DNA from: Streptomyces albipurpureus
GTDB taxonomy: Bacteria > Actinomycetota > Actinomycetes > Streptomycetales > Streptomycetaceae
Assembly: GCF_023701525.1 (NCBI RefSeq)
Contig: NZ_JAMQAW010000011.1
Coordinates: forward strand, 22,809-86,808
Direction: 5' to 3'
Length of the DNA: 64,000 bases
Shown: positions 45,578-53,924 of the stretch, in pieces
Position numbering within the stretch: position 1 is the first letter of the stretch
Layout of the letters: each line of letters begins with the position of its first letter
Translations under genes and position numbers: made by a program
Notes under the pieces: model-generated
The model's input: only the letters and a program-made list of their open reading frames with translations
Databases searched by the model: none
Told to the model about the DNA's origin: nothing

Positions 45578-46432
45578 TCAGCGCCGTCGCCCCAACGGAA
45601 TCACCAGAGGTGTGTGGGAAACCGGGTCCTCGATGATCTGGCACGGAAGCCCGAAGACGTCCTCGACCAGCTCAGCGGTGACGATGTCCCCGGGCCGCCC
45701 GGTGGCGATCACCCGCCCGTCCCGCATCGCGATGATGTGGTCCGCGTACCGGCAGGCATGGTTGAGGTCGTGCAACACCGCGACCAGGGTGTGTCCGTCA
45801 CGCACATTGAGGTCTCGACAAAGCTCCAGCAGTTCGATCTGGTGGGCGATGTCAAGGAACGTCGTCGGTTCGTCCAGCAGCAGCAGCGGGGTCTGCTGGG
45901 CCAGCACCATGGCGACCCAGACCCGCTGGCGCTGTCCGCCGGAGAGTTCGTCGACCAGCCGCCCGGACAGATCGGTGACTCCGGTGGCCTCCATCGCGTC
46001 GAGTACCGCTTGCTCGTCCGCTTCGGACCACTGGCGGAGCAGCTTCTGGTGCGGGTGCCGGCCCCGGGCTACGAGATCGGCCACGGTGATGCCGTCCGGT
46101 GCGACGGAGGTCTGCGGGAGCAGTCCCATCCGCCGCGCGACCTCCTTGGCGGGGTATGAGGAGATCGCGCGCCCGTCCAGGTGCACCGTGCCTGCGGTGG
46201 GCTTGAGCAGCCGCGACAGAGCACGGAGCAGGGTGGACTTGCCGCAGGCGTTGGGGCCGATGATGACGGTGAAGGAACCGTCGGGGATGTGGATGGACAG
46301 ATCGGTGGAGATGGTCCGGGCGTCGTAGCCGAGCGTCAGGTTCTCGGCCCACAGTCGCTCGGTGCCGGTGTGATCGGGCCCGGTTGCTCTCGGTAGGGAC
46401 AGCGAGCCGGCTTCGGCCTGGTGGATGGTCAT
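45578..46432 (-). CDS. iron-siderophore ABC transporter ATP-binding protein (FecE/FepC-like)
   Basis: A 284-residue ATPase. Walker A is GPNACGKSTLLRAL, Q-loop LLPQTSVAPDGITVADLVARG, then HPHQKLLRQWSEAD, signature ELSGGQRQRVWVAMV, Walker B LLLLDEPTTFLDIAHQ and H-loop LHDLNHACRYADH. The RGRHPHQ and DEPTTFLD motifs are marks of siderophore importers. It is the last gene of the six-gene uptake operon but is separated from its permease genes by a 232-bp gap filled largely by a 16-bp tandem array. The ATG at 46432 has no strong ribosome site. Confidence 0.94.
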   Translation of the reverse strand: MTIHQAEAGSLSLPRATGPDHTGTERLWAENLTLGYDARTISTDLSIHIPDGSFTVIIGPNACGKSTLLRALSRLLKPTAGTVHLDGRAISSYPAKEVARRMGLLPQTSVAPDGITVADLVARGRHPHQKLLRQWSEADEQAVLDAMEATGVTDLSGRLVDELSGGQRQRVWVAMVLAQQTPLLLLDEPTTFLDIAHQIELLELCRDLNVRDGHTLVAVLHDLNHACRYADHIIAMRDGRVIATGRPGDIVTAELVEDVFGLPCQIIEDPVSHTPLVIPLGRRR

Positions 46433-46475
46433 CGCTCGGGGTCCGTTTCGTGCGGAAGACGCATGGAGTCGTGTC

Positions 46476-46649
46476 GTGTCGTTGCGGCGCCGTGTCGTTG
46501 CGGCGCGGTGGTGGTGCGGCGCCGTGGTGGTGCGGCGCCGTGGTGGTGCGGCGCCGTGGTGGTGCGGCGCCGTGGTGGTGCGGCGCCGTGGTGGTGCGGC
46601 GCCGTGGTGGTGCGGCGCCGTGGTGGTGCGGCGCCGTGGTGGTGCGGCG
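46476..46649. repeat. 16-bp tandem repeat array inside the siderophore operon
   Basis: The unit GTGGTGGTGCGGCGCC occurs eight times in perfect head-to-tail order (46508-46635). It is preceded in register by two variant copies GTGTCGTTGCGGCGC(C/G) (46476, 46492) and followed by a 14-bp partial copy. Each unit contains the palindrome GGCGCC. The array lies between the second permease stop (46664) and the ATPase start (46432). Because 16 is not a multiple of 3, frames rotate and a coding role is unlikely. Copy number is expected to vary between strains. Confidence 0.9.
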
Positions 46650-46663
46650 GTGGGAAGGGATGG

Positions 46664-47797
46664 TCATTGGCGCCTGGCCTCACCGAGCAGCAGCCAGATC
46701 AGATAGACCCCGCCGATGCTGACCGTCACCACACCGACCGGCAGTTGAATCGGCGCGAACGCCCGCTGGGCCAACCAGTCGCTGGTGACCAGCAGGGCGG
46801 CTCCCATCGCGGCCGACGGCAGCACCGAGACACCGGGAGAGCGGACGAGGCGACGCGCCAGTTGGGGTGCGGCCAGCGCGATGAAGGAGATGGGACCGGC
46901 CGCCGCGGTCACCAACGCGGTCAGGGCGACACCGGTGACGACCAGCGCGAGCCTGTTGGGCTCCACCCGCACACCGAGGCTACGGGCGGTGTCGTCCCCC
47001 ATTTCGAGCATCCGCATCCGGTTGGCCAGAAACAGCACCACCGGCAGCAGCAGCGCCAGTACGACGGAGACCGGGCCGAGCTGCTCCCAGCTCAGCCCGT
47101 TCAGGGAACCGGCGCCCCAGACGGCCGCCGCCATGGCGGTCTCCAGGTCGGCCTTGAGGGTCATCCAGGTGTTGAAGGAAGCGAGCAGTGCGCTGATTCC
47201 AATGCCGACGATGATCAGACGGAATCCTTGGATGCCCCGCCGGTAGGCGAGCAGATACACCACGGCCGCCGTGACGACACCGCCCGCCATCGCACCCGCC
47301 GCCACCTGGTAGTAGCCGCCGTTCGCCAGCATGATGACGGCCAGGGCGCCGGTGTTGGCACCGGTGTTGAAGCCGATGATGTCGGGGCTGCCGAGCGGAT
47401 TGCGGGTCAGCGACTGGAAGATGGCACCGCTGACGCCGAGCGCCGCGCCGCACAGGACGGCCAGCAGCACCCGGGGCAGTCGCCATTCGACGACGACCAT
47501 GTGCACCTTGTGGGTGGCGTCCCCGAGCAGTGCCCGGATGACATCGGCGGTGGGGACGGTGTACTCGCCGGTGCCGAGGGTGAGCACGCCGATGGCCGAG
47601 GTGGCTGTCAGAAGCAGCAGACAGAGGGCAGTGGCGCGGGTGTCCAGGCGGAGCGAGAGCCGACCGCCGCGCAGGTCCTTGAGGCGCATCACCCGGATGG
47701 GGCGTCCGAAATCGACGGTGGAGCGACCCAGCCGGGTGCGTGCTCGGGTGGGTGCCCGCGGGGTTCGCTCGGGCTTGGTGGTCACATCCGTGGTCAC
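46664..47797 (-). CDS. iron-siderophore ABC transporter permease 2 (FecCD family)
   Basis: A 377-residue FecCD-type permease with about nine or ten helices after a 55-residue basic cytoplasmic N-terminus. Family marks include VEWRLPRVLLAVLCGAALG, GAIFQSLTRNPLGSPDIIGF, SFIALAAPQLARRLVRSPG and the final LPVGVVTVSIGGVYLIWLLL. The GTG at 47797 overlaps the upstream permease stop (GTGA), which fixes the start. It pairs with permease 1 to form the heterodimeric importer channel. Confidence 0.93.
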   Translation of the reverse strand: MTTDVTTKPERTPRAPTRARTRLGRSTVDFGRPIRVMRLKDLRGGRLSLRLDTRATALCLLLLTATSAIGVLTLGTGEYTVPTADVIRALLGDATHKVHMVVVEWRLPRVLLAVLCGAALGVSGAIFQSLTRNPLGSPDIIGFNTGANTGALAVIMLANGGYYQVAAGAMAGGVVTAAVVYLLAYRRGIQGFRLIIVGIGISALLASFNTWMTLKADLETAMAAAVWGAGSLNGLSWEQLGPVSVVLALLLPVVLFLANRMRMLEMGDDTARSLGVRVEPNRLALVVTGVALTALVTAAAGPISFIALAAPQLARRLVRSPGVSVLPSAAMGAALLVTSDWLAQRAFAPIQLPVGVVTVSIGGVYLIWLLLGEARRQ

Positions 47798-48858
47798 AGT
47801 CCGCTCGCCTTCTGCTGTCGTACCAGCACGATGAGCACCGGTACGCCGACGAACGCGGTGACGATGCCGACCTGGAGTTCGCCCGGTCGCAGCACCAGCC
47901 GTCCGATGATGTCGGAGCTGAGCAGCAGAATCGGTGACAGGACAAGGGTGTAGGGCAGTATCCAGCGCTGGTCGGGGCCGACGATCCAGCGCGCGACGTG
48001 CGGGATCATCAGTCCGACGAAGGCGATGGGTCCCGCGACGGCCGTAGCGCCACCGCAGAGCAGGGTGAGTGCGACCAGGCTCAGCAGCCGGGTCCGGCCG
48101 ATGTTGACGCCCAGGGCACGGGCGGTGTCGGTACCGAGGGCGACCGCGTTGAGCGGGCGGGCCAGGGTCAGCGCGAGGAACAGTCCCACGACCAGGAACG
48201 GTGTGATCCGCACGACGGTCCCCATGTCCTGTCCCGCGATGGAGCCCGCCGCCCAGAACCGCATCCGGTCGAAGGTCTCGGGGTCCAGCAGGGTGATGCC
48301 GGAACTGATGCCGCTGAGTACGGCGCCGGTCGCGACGCCGGCGAGGGTGAGGCGGATGGGGGTCGCGCCGCCGCGTCCCCGTGATCCGATCGCATACACG
48401 GCGACGGTGGCGAGGACCGCGCCGAGGAAGGCGAACCAGATGTACTGGCGCAGATCGGTGAGCCCCAGCAGGGCGATGGCCAGCACGGCCGCGAATCCCG
48501 CGCCGGCGTTGACGCCGAGGATTCCCGGGTCGGCGAGCGGGTTGCGGCTCAGTGCCTGGATGACCGCGCCCGCGACACCGAGGGCCATGCCGACCAGCAG
48601 GCCGAGCAGGGTACGGGGCAGCCGCAGATCGCGGATGATCACATGGTCGTTGGAGCCGTTGTAGTGGAAGAGTCCGTCCCACACGGTCCCCGGCGGAAGG
48701 TACTTGGAGCCCACGCCGACGCTCAGCAGCAGCATGGCGGTGAGCGCTGCCACGGCGACCAGGAGCCAGAGCGCGCGCCGGGCCGCGGTGGGTGCGACTG
48801 AGGGCCGCGGGCTCTCGCGAGCCGCGCGCGTACGGCCCTCGGTGGTCACACTGGTCAC
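47794..48858 (-). CDS. iron-siderophore ABC transporter permease 1 (FecCD family)
   Basis: A 354-residue FecCD-type permease. Marks are IRDLRLPRTLLGLLVGMALG, GAVIQALSRNPLADPGILG, FVGLMIPHVARWIVGPDQRW and LQVGIVTAFVGVPVLIVLV. The GTG start overlaps the SIP gene stop (GTGA at 48855-48858), so the SIP, permease 1 and permease 2 genes are translationally chained. The substrate is a ferric siderophore, judged from the locus content and iron box. Confidence 0.94.
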   Translation of the reverse strand: MTSVTTEGRTRAARESPRPSVAPTAARRALWLLVAVAALTAMLLLSVGVGSKYLPPGTVWDGLFHYNGSNDHVIIRDLRLPRTLLGLLVGMALGVAGAVIQALSRNPLADPGILGVNAGAGFAAVLAIALLGLTDLRQYIWFAFLGAVLATVAVYAIGSRGRGGATPIRLTLAGVATGAVLSGISSGITLLDPETFDRMRFWAAGSIAGQDMGTVVRITPFLVVGLFLALTLARPLNAVALGTDTARALGVNIGRTRLLSLVALTLLCGGATAVAGPIAFVGLMIPHVARWIVGPDQRWILPYTLVLSPILLLSSDIIGRLVLRPGELQVGIVTAFVGVPVLIVLVRQQKASGL

Positions 48859-49784
48859 AGCCCGGCTCTCTCCATGGTCTCTTCCACCGAGTCGAGGATC
48901 TCCTCGCTCTTCTCGATGCTCGCCTCATCGCCTTCCGCGCCGCGGATCGCGTGGTCGCGCATGGAGTCAAAGGCATCGTCGAGCCGCTGACGGACGGTGG
49001 GGTCAAGGGCCGCCCAACGGTCCTCCCACTCCTTGGACGCGTGCTGCCAGTAGCTGACCACCTTGTACATCCGCGCGGGTAGCGCCAGGTCATGCCGGAG
49101 ATAGCGGCGGATACCGCGTACCGCGCGGCTCTCACCGGCGACCCAGACATAGCCGGGCGGGGTACCTGGCCTGGCCAGGGTGCGTACGGCCGCTTCCAGC
49201 CGGCTGGGCCCGATGCCGTTGCCCGCTCCGTGGAGCCAGACGTACCGCACGTCCGCCGGGGAGTGGATCACCTGTTCATGGCTGGCGTCGGCCACCTCGA
49301 CGATCACGGTGGCGCGGGTGCCGGCGGGCAGTTGCTCCACCAGCCGTCCCACCGCTGGCAGACCGGTGGCGTCGGCGGCCAGGAGTTGGTGTTCGACACC
49401 CGCGGGTGGGTCGTAGAGTCCGCGCGGGGAGCCGATGCCCAGCTCATCGCCGGGCCGGGCGGCTTTCGCCCAGGAGCTGGCCGCACCGCCGTCGTGCACC
49501 ACGAAGTCAAAGGTGACCTCGCCGCGCTCGGGGTCATATCGCCGCACGGTGTACCGCTCGGCGGGTGAGCGCTCCACGCCCTCGGGGTAGGACCAGTCCA
49601 GTTCGGGCCTCGGGAGGACCAGTTCGCCGGTGCCGGGGACGGGGAAGTGCAGGCGCAGATACTCGTCTCCGACGCCTGAGGTCTCGAACGCGCCCAGTCC
49701 ATCGCCGCCGAAGACGATCCGGATCATGCCGGGGGTGAGGTAGTCGGTGGTGAGCACCGTTCCCCGGTGCAGCAGGTCCTTCAT
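48855..49784 (-). CDS. siderophore-interacting protein (FAD ferric-siderophore reductase)
   Basis: A 309-residue SIP-family flavoprotein. The FAD-binding barrel includes RLHFPVPGTGELVLP and ERYTVRRYDPERGEVTFDFV with the R-x-Y-T-x-R pattern, and HDGGAASSWAKAARPGDEL. The NAD(P)-binding domain includes LLAADATGLPAVGRLVEQLP and YVWVAGESRAVRGIRRYL. It reduces Fe(III) in imported siderophores to release iron in the cytosol. A C-terminal helical extension of about 50 acidic residues goes beyond the common SIP core. It lies between binding-protein and permease genes, 7 bp after the former. Confidence 0.92.
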   Translation of the reverse strand: MKDLLHRGTVLTTDYLTPGMIRIVFGGDGLGAFETSGVGDEYLRLHFPVPGTGELVLPRPELDWSYPEGVERSPAERYTVRRYDPERGEVTFDFVVHDGGAASSWAKAARPGDELGIGSPRGLYDPPAGVEHQLLAADATGLPAVGRLVEQLPAGTRATVIVEVADASHEQVIHSPADVRYVWLHGAGNGIGPSRLEAAVRTLARPGTPPGYVWVAGESRAVRGIRRYLRHDLALPARMYKVVSYWQHASKEWEDRWAALDPTVRQRLDDAFDSMRDHAIRGAEGDEASIEKSEEILDSVEETMERAGL

Positions 49785-49791
49785 GCTCCGA

Positions 49792-50889
49792 TCACCCCAG
49801 GAGTTTCGCGGCGGAGACGAGTTCGTCGAGCAGGGCCGTGGCGGTGAGGGCGAGCCCGGCGTTGCTGTAGTAGTTCAGGGGTGCGACCCGGCCGGCTCGT
49901 ACGGCGGGCAGCCGCTGCCAGGTCTTGGCGCGGGTGGCCGGGTCGTCCGGGTTCTGGAGGATGATCAGGTCGGCCGGTGCGAAGGCGTCGACCTGCTCCA
50001 GGCTGTGGTACTCGTTGGACTTGCCGCTGCTGATATCGCGCTCGGGGTCGTAGAACATCACGTCCATGCCGAGTTCGTTGGCGACGCTGAGGTAGAAGCT
50101 GCGGGTCTGGGCCCAGAACTGCGGATTCTCGGCACCGGCGATGAGTACCTTCTTGCCCTTGATCAGCCGCCCGACCTCCTTCTTGGCGGTGGCCAGCCGG
50201 GTGTCGTAGGCGGTGAGTTGCTTCCTGGCCTGCTGCTCACGGCCGAGGAGGGTGAGTTGCTGCTCCGTGTGGCGGCGCCAGAACGGGCTGAAGCCGCCAC
50301 CGACGACGAGTACGGGGGCGATGTCCTCGGTGAGCAGCTTCTTCTCCTGGTAGAACTTCCACCAGTCCTCGCCGATGACCAGCAGGTCCGGCTCCTGGGC
50401 CAGGACCGATTCGGCGCTGGGCTCGGTCTCGTTGCCTTCCAGCGCCTTGAAGCCCGCGGGGACCCGCGTGGCGAGGTGGTTCCCCTTCTCCAGCCGGTAC
50501 CCGGCGATGATGGGATAGCCGGCCATCACGGCGAACTCCATGCCGGTACGCGGGTCAAGTGCGACGACGCGCTGGGGGTCGGCGGGGATCTTCGCGCGAT
50601 AGCCCTGGTAGGAGAAGTCGATCGTGCCGCCGTCCTTGGCACCGGCACCGGTCGCGCCACCGGAGCCGTTGCCGTCACTGCCGCAGGCGACCAGCAGCCC
50701 GCCGAGGGTGAGGGCGCCCACTCCCCGGCCGAAGCCGCGCCGGGTGAGCTCGTTGCGGACGAGACGGGTGTCGGGCGTGCCGCGGTGACCGGGCAGGGTG
50801 CCGTTTCGGCAGCAGTCGCGGACCGCGGTGCGCGCGCCGCTGCCGTGGTGGGCCATCGAGGGTGTGCGTACGTCGGCTCGAGGGCTCAT
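49792..50889 (-). CDS. iron-siderophore binding lipoprotein 1 (Tat, FecB-like)
   Basis: A 365-residue periplasmic-binding-type protein. Its long N-region contains a twin-arginine motif (TRRGFGRGVG) followed by a lipobox (LGGLLVAC). The binding fold shows PQRVVALDPRTGMEFAVMAG, EPDLLVIGEDWWKFYQ and the C-lobe end ALLDELVSAAKLL. Its ATG overlaps the stop of the other binding-protein gene (ATGA at 50886-50889). Two binding proteins sharing one importer suggests two ligands. The first 45 residues precede the Tat motif, so a later start is possible. Confidence 0.9.
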   Translation of the reverse strand: MSPRADVRTPSMAHHGSGARTAVRDCCRNGTLPGHRGTPDTRLVRNELTRRGFGRGVGALTLGGLLVACGSDGNGSGGATGAGAKDGGTIDFSYQGYRAKIPADPQRVVALDPRTGMEFAVMAGYPIIAGYRLEKGNHLATRVPAGFKALEGNETEPSAESVLAQEPDLLVIGEDWWKFYQEKKLLTEDIAPVLVVGGGFSPFWRRHTEQQLTLLGREQQARKQLTAYDTRLATAKKEVGRLIKGKKVLIAGAENPQFWAQTRSFYLSVANELGMDVMFYDPERDISSGKSNEYHSLEQVDAFAPADLIILQNPDDPATRAKTWQRLPAVRAGRVAPLNYYSNAGLALTATALLDELVSAAKLLG

Positions 50890-51908
50890 GCGTACAGCTC
50901 CGCTGCTTCGGCGAGGACATCGAGGAATCCGGTCGCGGTCAGGACCAGTCCGGCGCTGAAGCGGCCGTCCATGGTGACCACCTTGCGGTTGCGCGCCGCG
51001 GGAAGCTGCTTCCAGGTGGGACGGGCGTCGAGCACCTTGGCCGACCCGGCGTCCACGGCCTGGCGGATCACCAGATCCGCCCGGTCGAGCCGGTTGAACT
51101 GCTCGGTGGACAGCTCAAAGCTGTTGTTCTCGTCCTTGGGGTCGTAGAAGAGGACGTCGAGGCCCGCTTCCTTGGCGACGGACATGACCATGGTCCGGGT
51201 CCACACGCTGAACGCGTCGTCGGTGACCACACCGAAGGCGACCTTCCGGCCGCCCAGCTTCTCGGCCAGCCGGGGCCGCAGCCGGGCGAGCTTCTCGTCG
51301 AAGGTCTTGATGTGGGTGCGGATCTGCTGGTCGCGGCCGAGCAGCCGCATCTGCTCCGAGCTCGCGGCGCGCCAGTCGACCGGCTCCTCGGACACTCCGA
51401 GGACGGGGGCGATCTGCTCCAGCCGCTCGTTGCCGTACCAGTCGCTCTCATAGCCGTACTGCGGCATCACGATGAGGTCCGGTTCCAGCCCGAGGATCTG
51501 CTCGTAGTCGACCTGGGTGCCATTGCCGAGGCCGACCGTGGTGACCTTGGGCACGGTGACGCCGGTGAACTGGGAGCCCACCCGGGCGCTGGGCATCCAT
51601 GCGTTGCCGGAGCCGACGACCGGATATCCGGCGAGCAGGGCCAGTTCGAGATCGACGCGGCCCTGGATGGTGACCACGCGGCGCGGGTTGCGGGGCACGG
51701 TGACATCGGCGCCGCCGTAGGTGAAGCGCAGGGTGTCGCCGGCGGAGGTTCCGGTGCCGCTTCCCGCCCCGGCTGAGGATTCGTTGCCGCAGGCGGTGAG
51801 TGCTCCGGCGGTGGTGAGGGCCCCTGCCCCGATGGCGAACCGGCGCCGGGTCACACCGCCGGGGGCCGGGCGGTGCGGGGGTCTCAGCAGTGGTGGTGCA
51901 ACGGGCAT
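50886..51908 (-). CDS. iron-siderophore binding lipoprotein 2 (Tat, FecB-like), first gene of operon
   Basis: A 340-residue binding protein with twin-arginine motif TRRRFAIGAG and lipobox GALTAC. The mature part shows RNPRRVVTIQGRVDLELALL, EPDLIVMPQYGYESDWYGNE and LTATGFLDVLAEAAELY. GGAGG lies 6 bp before the ATG at 51908; the longer open frame to 52475 is rejected. An iron box ends 48 bp upstream, so the whole six-gene operon should be repressed by iron through a DmdR/IdeR-type regulator. It is a paralogue of the downstream binding protein, with quite different sequence, so ligands may differ. Confidence 0.92.
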   Translation of the reverse strand: MPVAPPLLRPPHRPAPGGVTRRRFAIGAGALTTAGALTACGNESSAGAGSGTGTSAGDTLRFTYGGADVTVPRNPRRVVTIQGRVDLELALLAGYPVVGSGNAWMPSARVGSQFTGVTVPKVTTVGLGNGTQVDYEQILGLEPDLIVMPQYGYESDWYGNERLEQIAPVLGVSEEPVDWRAASSEQMRLLGRDQQIRTHIKTFDEKLARLRPRLAEKLGGRKVAFGVVTDDAFSVWTRTMVMSVAKEAGLDVLFYDPKDENNSFELSTEQFNRLDRADLVIRQAVDAGSAKVLDARPTWKQLPAARNRKVVTMDGRFSAGLVLTATGFLDVLAEAAELYA

Positions 51909-51955
51909 CGATGCCTCCGGGGCGGTTCTCCGCAGCGGACCGCGAAGAAAGGTTA

Positions 51956-51974
51956 TTAGGTAAGCCTTACCTAT
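51956..51974. promoter_or_regulatory. iron box (DmdR/IdeR operator)
   Basis: TTAGGTAAGCCTTACCTAT is a 19-bp palindrome with eight of nine symmetric pairs and a close match to the actinomycete iron-box consensus TTAGGTTAGGCTAACCTAA. It lies in the divergent region between the uptake operon and the exporter pair and could control both. Confidence 0.85.
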
Positions 51975-52130
51975 GAATAGCCGACCAGGTGAGCGGGATG
52001 CAACATGCGATATCGGGCATAGGCCAGTCCCTGTCGCAATGCGGCCACCGGGCCGGGCATTGGCCCGTTCACAACAGGAAATGGCCCGTCCCAACGAGCG
52101 CCGTCCTGGCCGCCGGTACGGTCGGCTCTC

Positions 52131-53924
52131 ATGCCCGCCCACTTCAACTCGCCGTCCGCCACGGCGTCCCCGCCTTCGGCGTCCGCGCGTCCTCAACAAC
52201 CCACCACTGCCCGCGCCGTGCTGCGTGAGGCACTCAGCGGTCAGCGGCGAGGGCGCCGTCTGGCGGCTGCCTCGGCTGGACTGACCGGCCACGATGTCGC
52301 GGAAGCGCTCATACCGGTCACCATCGGCGCCATCATCGATCGCGCGGTCGCCACCGGCGACTCGGCCGCACTCGGCCGTTGGTTGCTGGTGCTCACCGTG
52401 CTGTTCGGCGGGCTGCTGCTGTCCTGGCGATACGCGGCGCGGGCAGCGGCCCATGTGGCGGAGTACGGCGGGCACAGCGTTCGGATGTCCATCGCCGAGC
52501 GGGCGCTTGACCCGCTCGGGATGGCGAGCGGCCGCAGACCGGGCGAACTCTTCTCACTCGCCACCGCCGACGCGCAGAACGTCGCCCGCTTCACCCATAC
52601 GCTCAGCACCAAGCTCGCCGCCGCTGCCGCGATCATCACCGCGGCCGTGGCCCTCCTGCTGATCTCCGTGCCGCTGGGTCTTCTGGTCCTCATCGGCACC
52701 CCGCCCGTACTGGTGGCGATGCAGTATGCGAGCCGCCCGTTGGAACGGCGCACCGAGCACGACTACGAGTCCGCCGCACAAGCCGGGGCCACCGCGACGG
52801 ATCTGCTCACCGGACTGCGGGTGCTGGACGGCATCGGCGCCCAGCCCCACGCCGCACGGCGCTATCGCACGGTCAGCCGCGCGGCCCTTGCCGCGACGCT
52901 GCGCACCGAGCGGGCTCAGGCCTGGTACACAGCCGCCAACACCTTGGTCACCGGTGGATTTCTGGCCTTGATCGCCCTGGTGAGCGCGCGCATGGCGGCT
53001 CAGGGCAGCATCACCGTGGGCGAACTGGTGGCCGTCGTGGGGCTGGCACAGTTCCTCCGCGGCCCGCTCGTCGATGTGGCGTACTTCGGCTCGGGCCTCG
53101 CCCGAGCCCGCGCATCGGCACGACGGGTGGCCGCACTGCTGAACACCCCTCCCGCCGTCACCACGGCAAGGTCCACCGGTACTCCCCCAGCGCCGACGGC
53201 CGGGGCCGGCGCCCTCCGGATCGACGAGCTGACCGTCCGGTCCCCCGCGGGCGCTGCCCGCGATCTGACCGGGGTGACGTTCCACGCCGGACCCGGCGAA
53301 CTCGTGGGCGTGGTCACCGATGACGCCGCACACGCCCGTGCCCTGCTGGACTGCTGCGCCCGCCGGATCGACCCCGACTCCGGAGCCGTGTACATCGACG
53401 GAGCGGCGCTCCACCACAGCGACCCGGACGAGGCCCGGCGCACCGTGGTCGCCCCACCGCACGACGCCGCCCTCTTCGCGGGCACGATCGTCGGCAACAT
53501 CACCCCCCATGACCCTCCGGTCACCCCGGAGGCGATCGACGCGGCCCTGACCGCGGCCTGCGTCCACGATGTGGTCGACGCCCTCCCCGATGGGTTGCAC
53601 AGCGCGGTCGGAGAGCAGGGTCTGACCCTCTCCGGCGGGCAGCGCCAGCGCATCGCCCTGGCGAGGGCGTTGGCGACGGGAGCCCCCGTGCTGGTCCTGC
53701 ACGACCCGACGACCTCCATCGACAGTGTCACCGAGGCCCGGGTGGCCCTCGGCCTGCGGGAGGCGAGAGCGGGCCTCACCACGGTGCTGTTGACCACCAG
53801 TCCGACGCTGCTCGCGGTCTGCGACCGGGTGGTCGTGCTCACCCACGGCCGCAACACCGCGACCGGTACCCACACCGGACTCCTCACCTCATCCGCGTCC
53901 TATCGAGCGACGGTGCTGGCATGA
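52131..53924 (+). CDS. heterodimeric ABC exporter subunit A (degenerate ATP site)
   Basis: A 597-residue type IV exporter half-transporter with six TM helices (about 45-320) and a nucleotide-binding domain. The Walker A region is lost: GELVGVVTDDAAHARALLD (near 390-404) has no GxxGxGKS. The residue after the Walker B Asp (VLVLHDPTTSID, Asp525) is Pro526 instead of the catalytic Glu. The signature LSGGQRQRIALARAL (500-504) is perfect. It therefore supplies the signature half of the active site completed by subunit B. The ATG at 52131 has only a weak ribosome site. The iron box upstream and nearby siderophore genes suggest siderophore export or IrtAB-like import. Confidence 0.9.
   Translation: MPAHFNSPSATASPPSASARPQQPTTARAVLREALSGQRRGRRLAAASAGLTGHDVAEALIPVTIGAIIDRAVATGDSAALGRWLLVLTVLFGGLLLSWRYAARAAAHVAEYGGHSVRMSIAERALDPLGMASGRRPGELFSLATADAQNVARFTHTLSTKLAAAAAIITAAVALLLISVPLGLLVLIGTPPVLVAMQYASRPLERRTEHDYESAAQAGATATDLLTGLRVLDGIGAQPHAARRYRTVSRAALAATLRTERAQAWYTAANTLVTGGFLALIALVSARMAAQGSITVGELVAVVGLAQFLRGPLVDVAYFGSGLARARASARRVAALLNTPPAVTTARSTGTPPAPTAGAGALRIDELTVRSPAGAARDLTGVTFHAGPGELVGVVTDDAAHARALLDCCARRIDPDSGAVYIDGAALHHSDPDEARRTVVAPPHDAALFAGTIVGNITPHDPPVTPEAIDAALTAACVHDVVDALPDGLHSAVGEQGLTLSGGQRQRIALARALATGAPVLVLHDPTTSIDSVTEARVALGLREARAGLTTVLLTTSPTLLAVCDRVVVLTHGRNTATGTHTGLLTSSASYRATVLA

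Noticed and set aside
46476..46649. CRISPR array
   Set aside because: The 16-bp units are contiguous with no spacers and there are no cas genes; it is a minisatellite.
46421..47953. Plus-strand 510-residue frame across the tandem array
   Set aside because: Antisense of the FecCD permease gene; its Arg/Gly/Cys repeats come from the 16-bp array and it lacks any domain.
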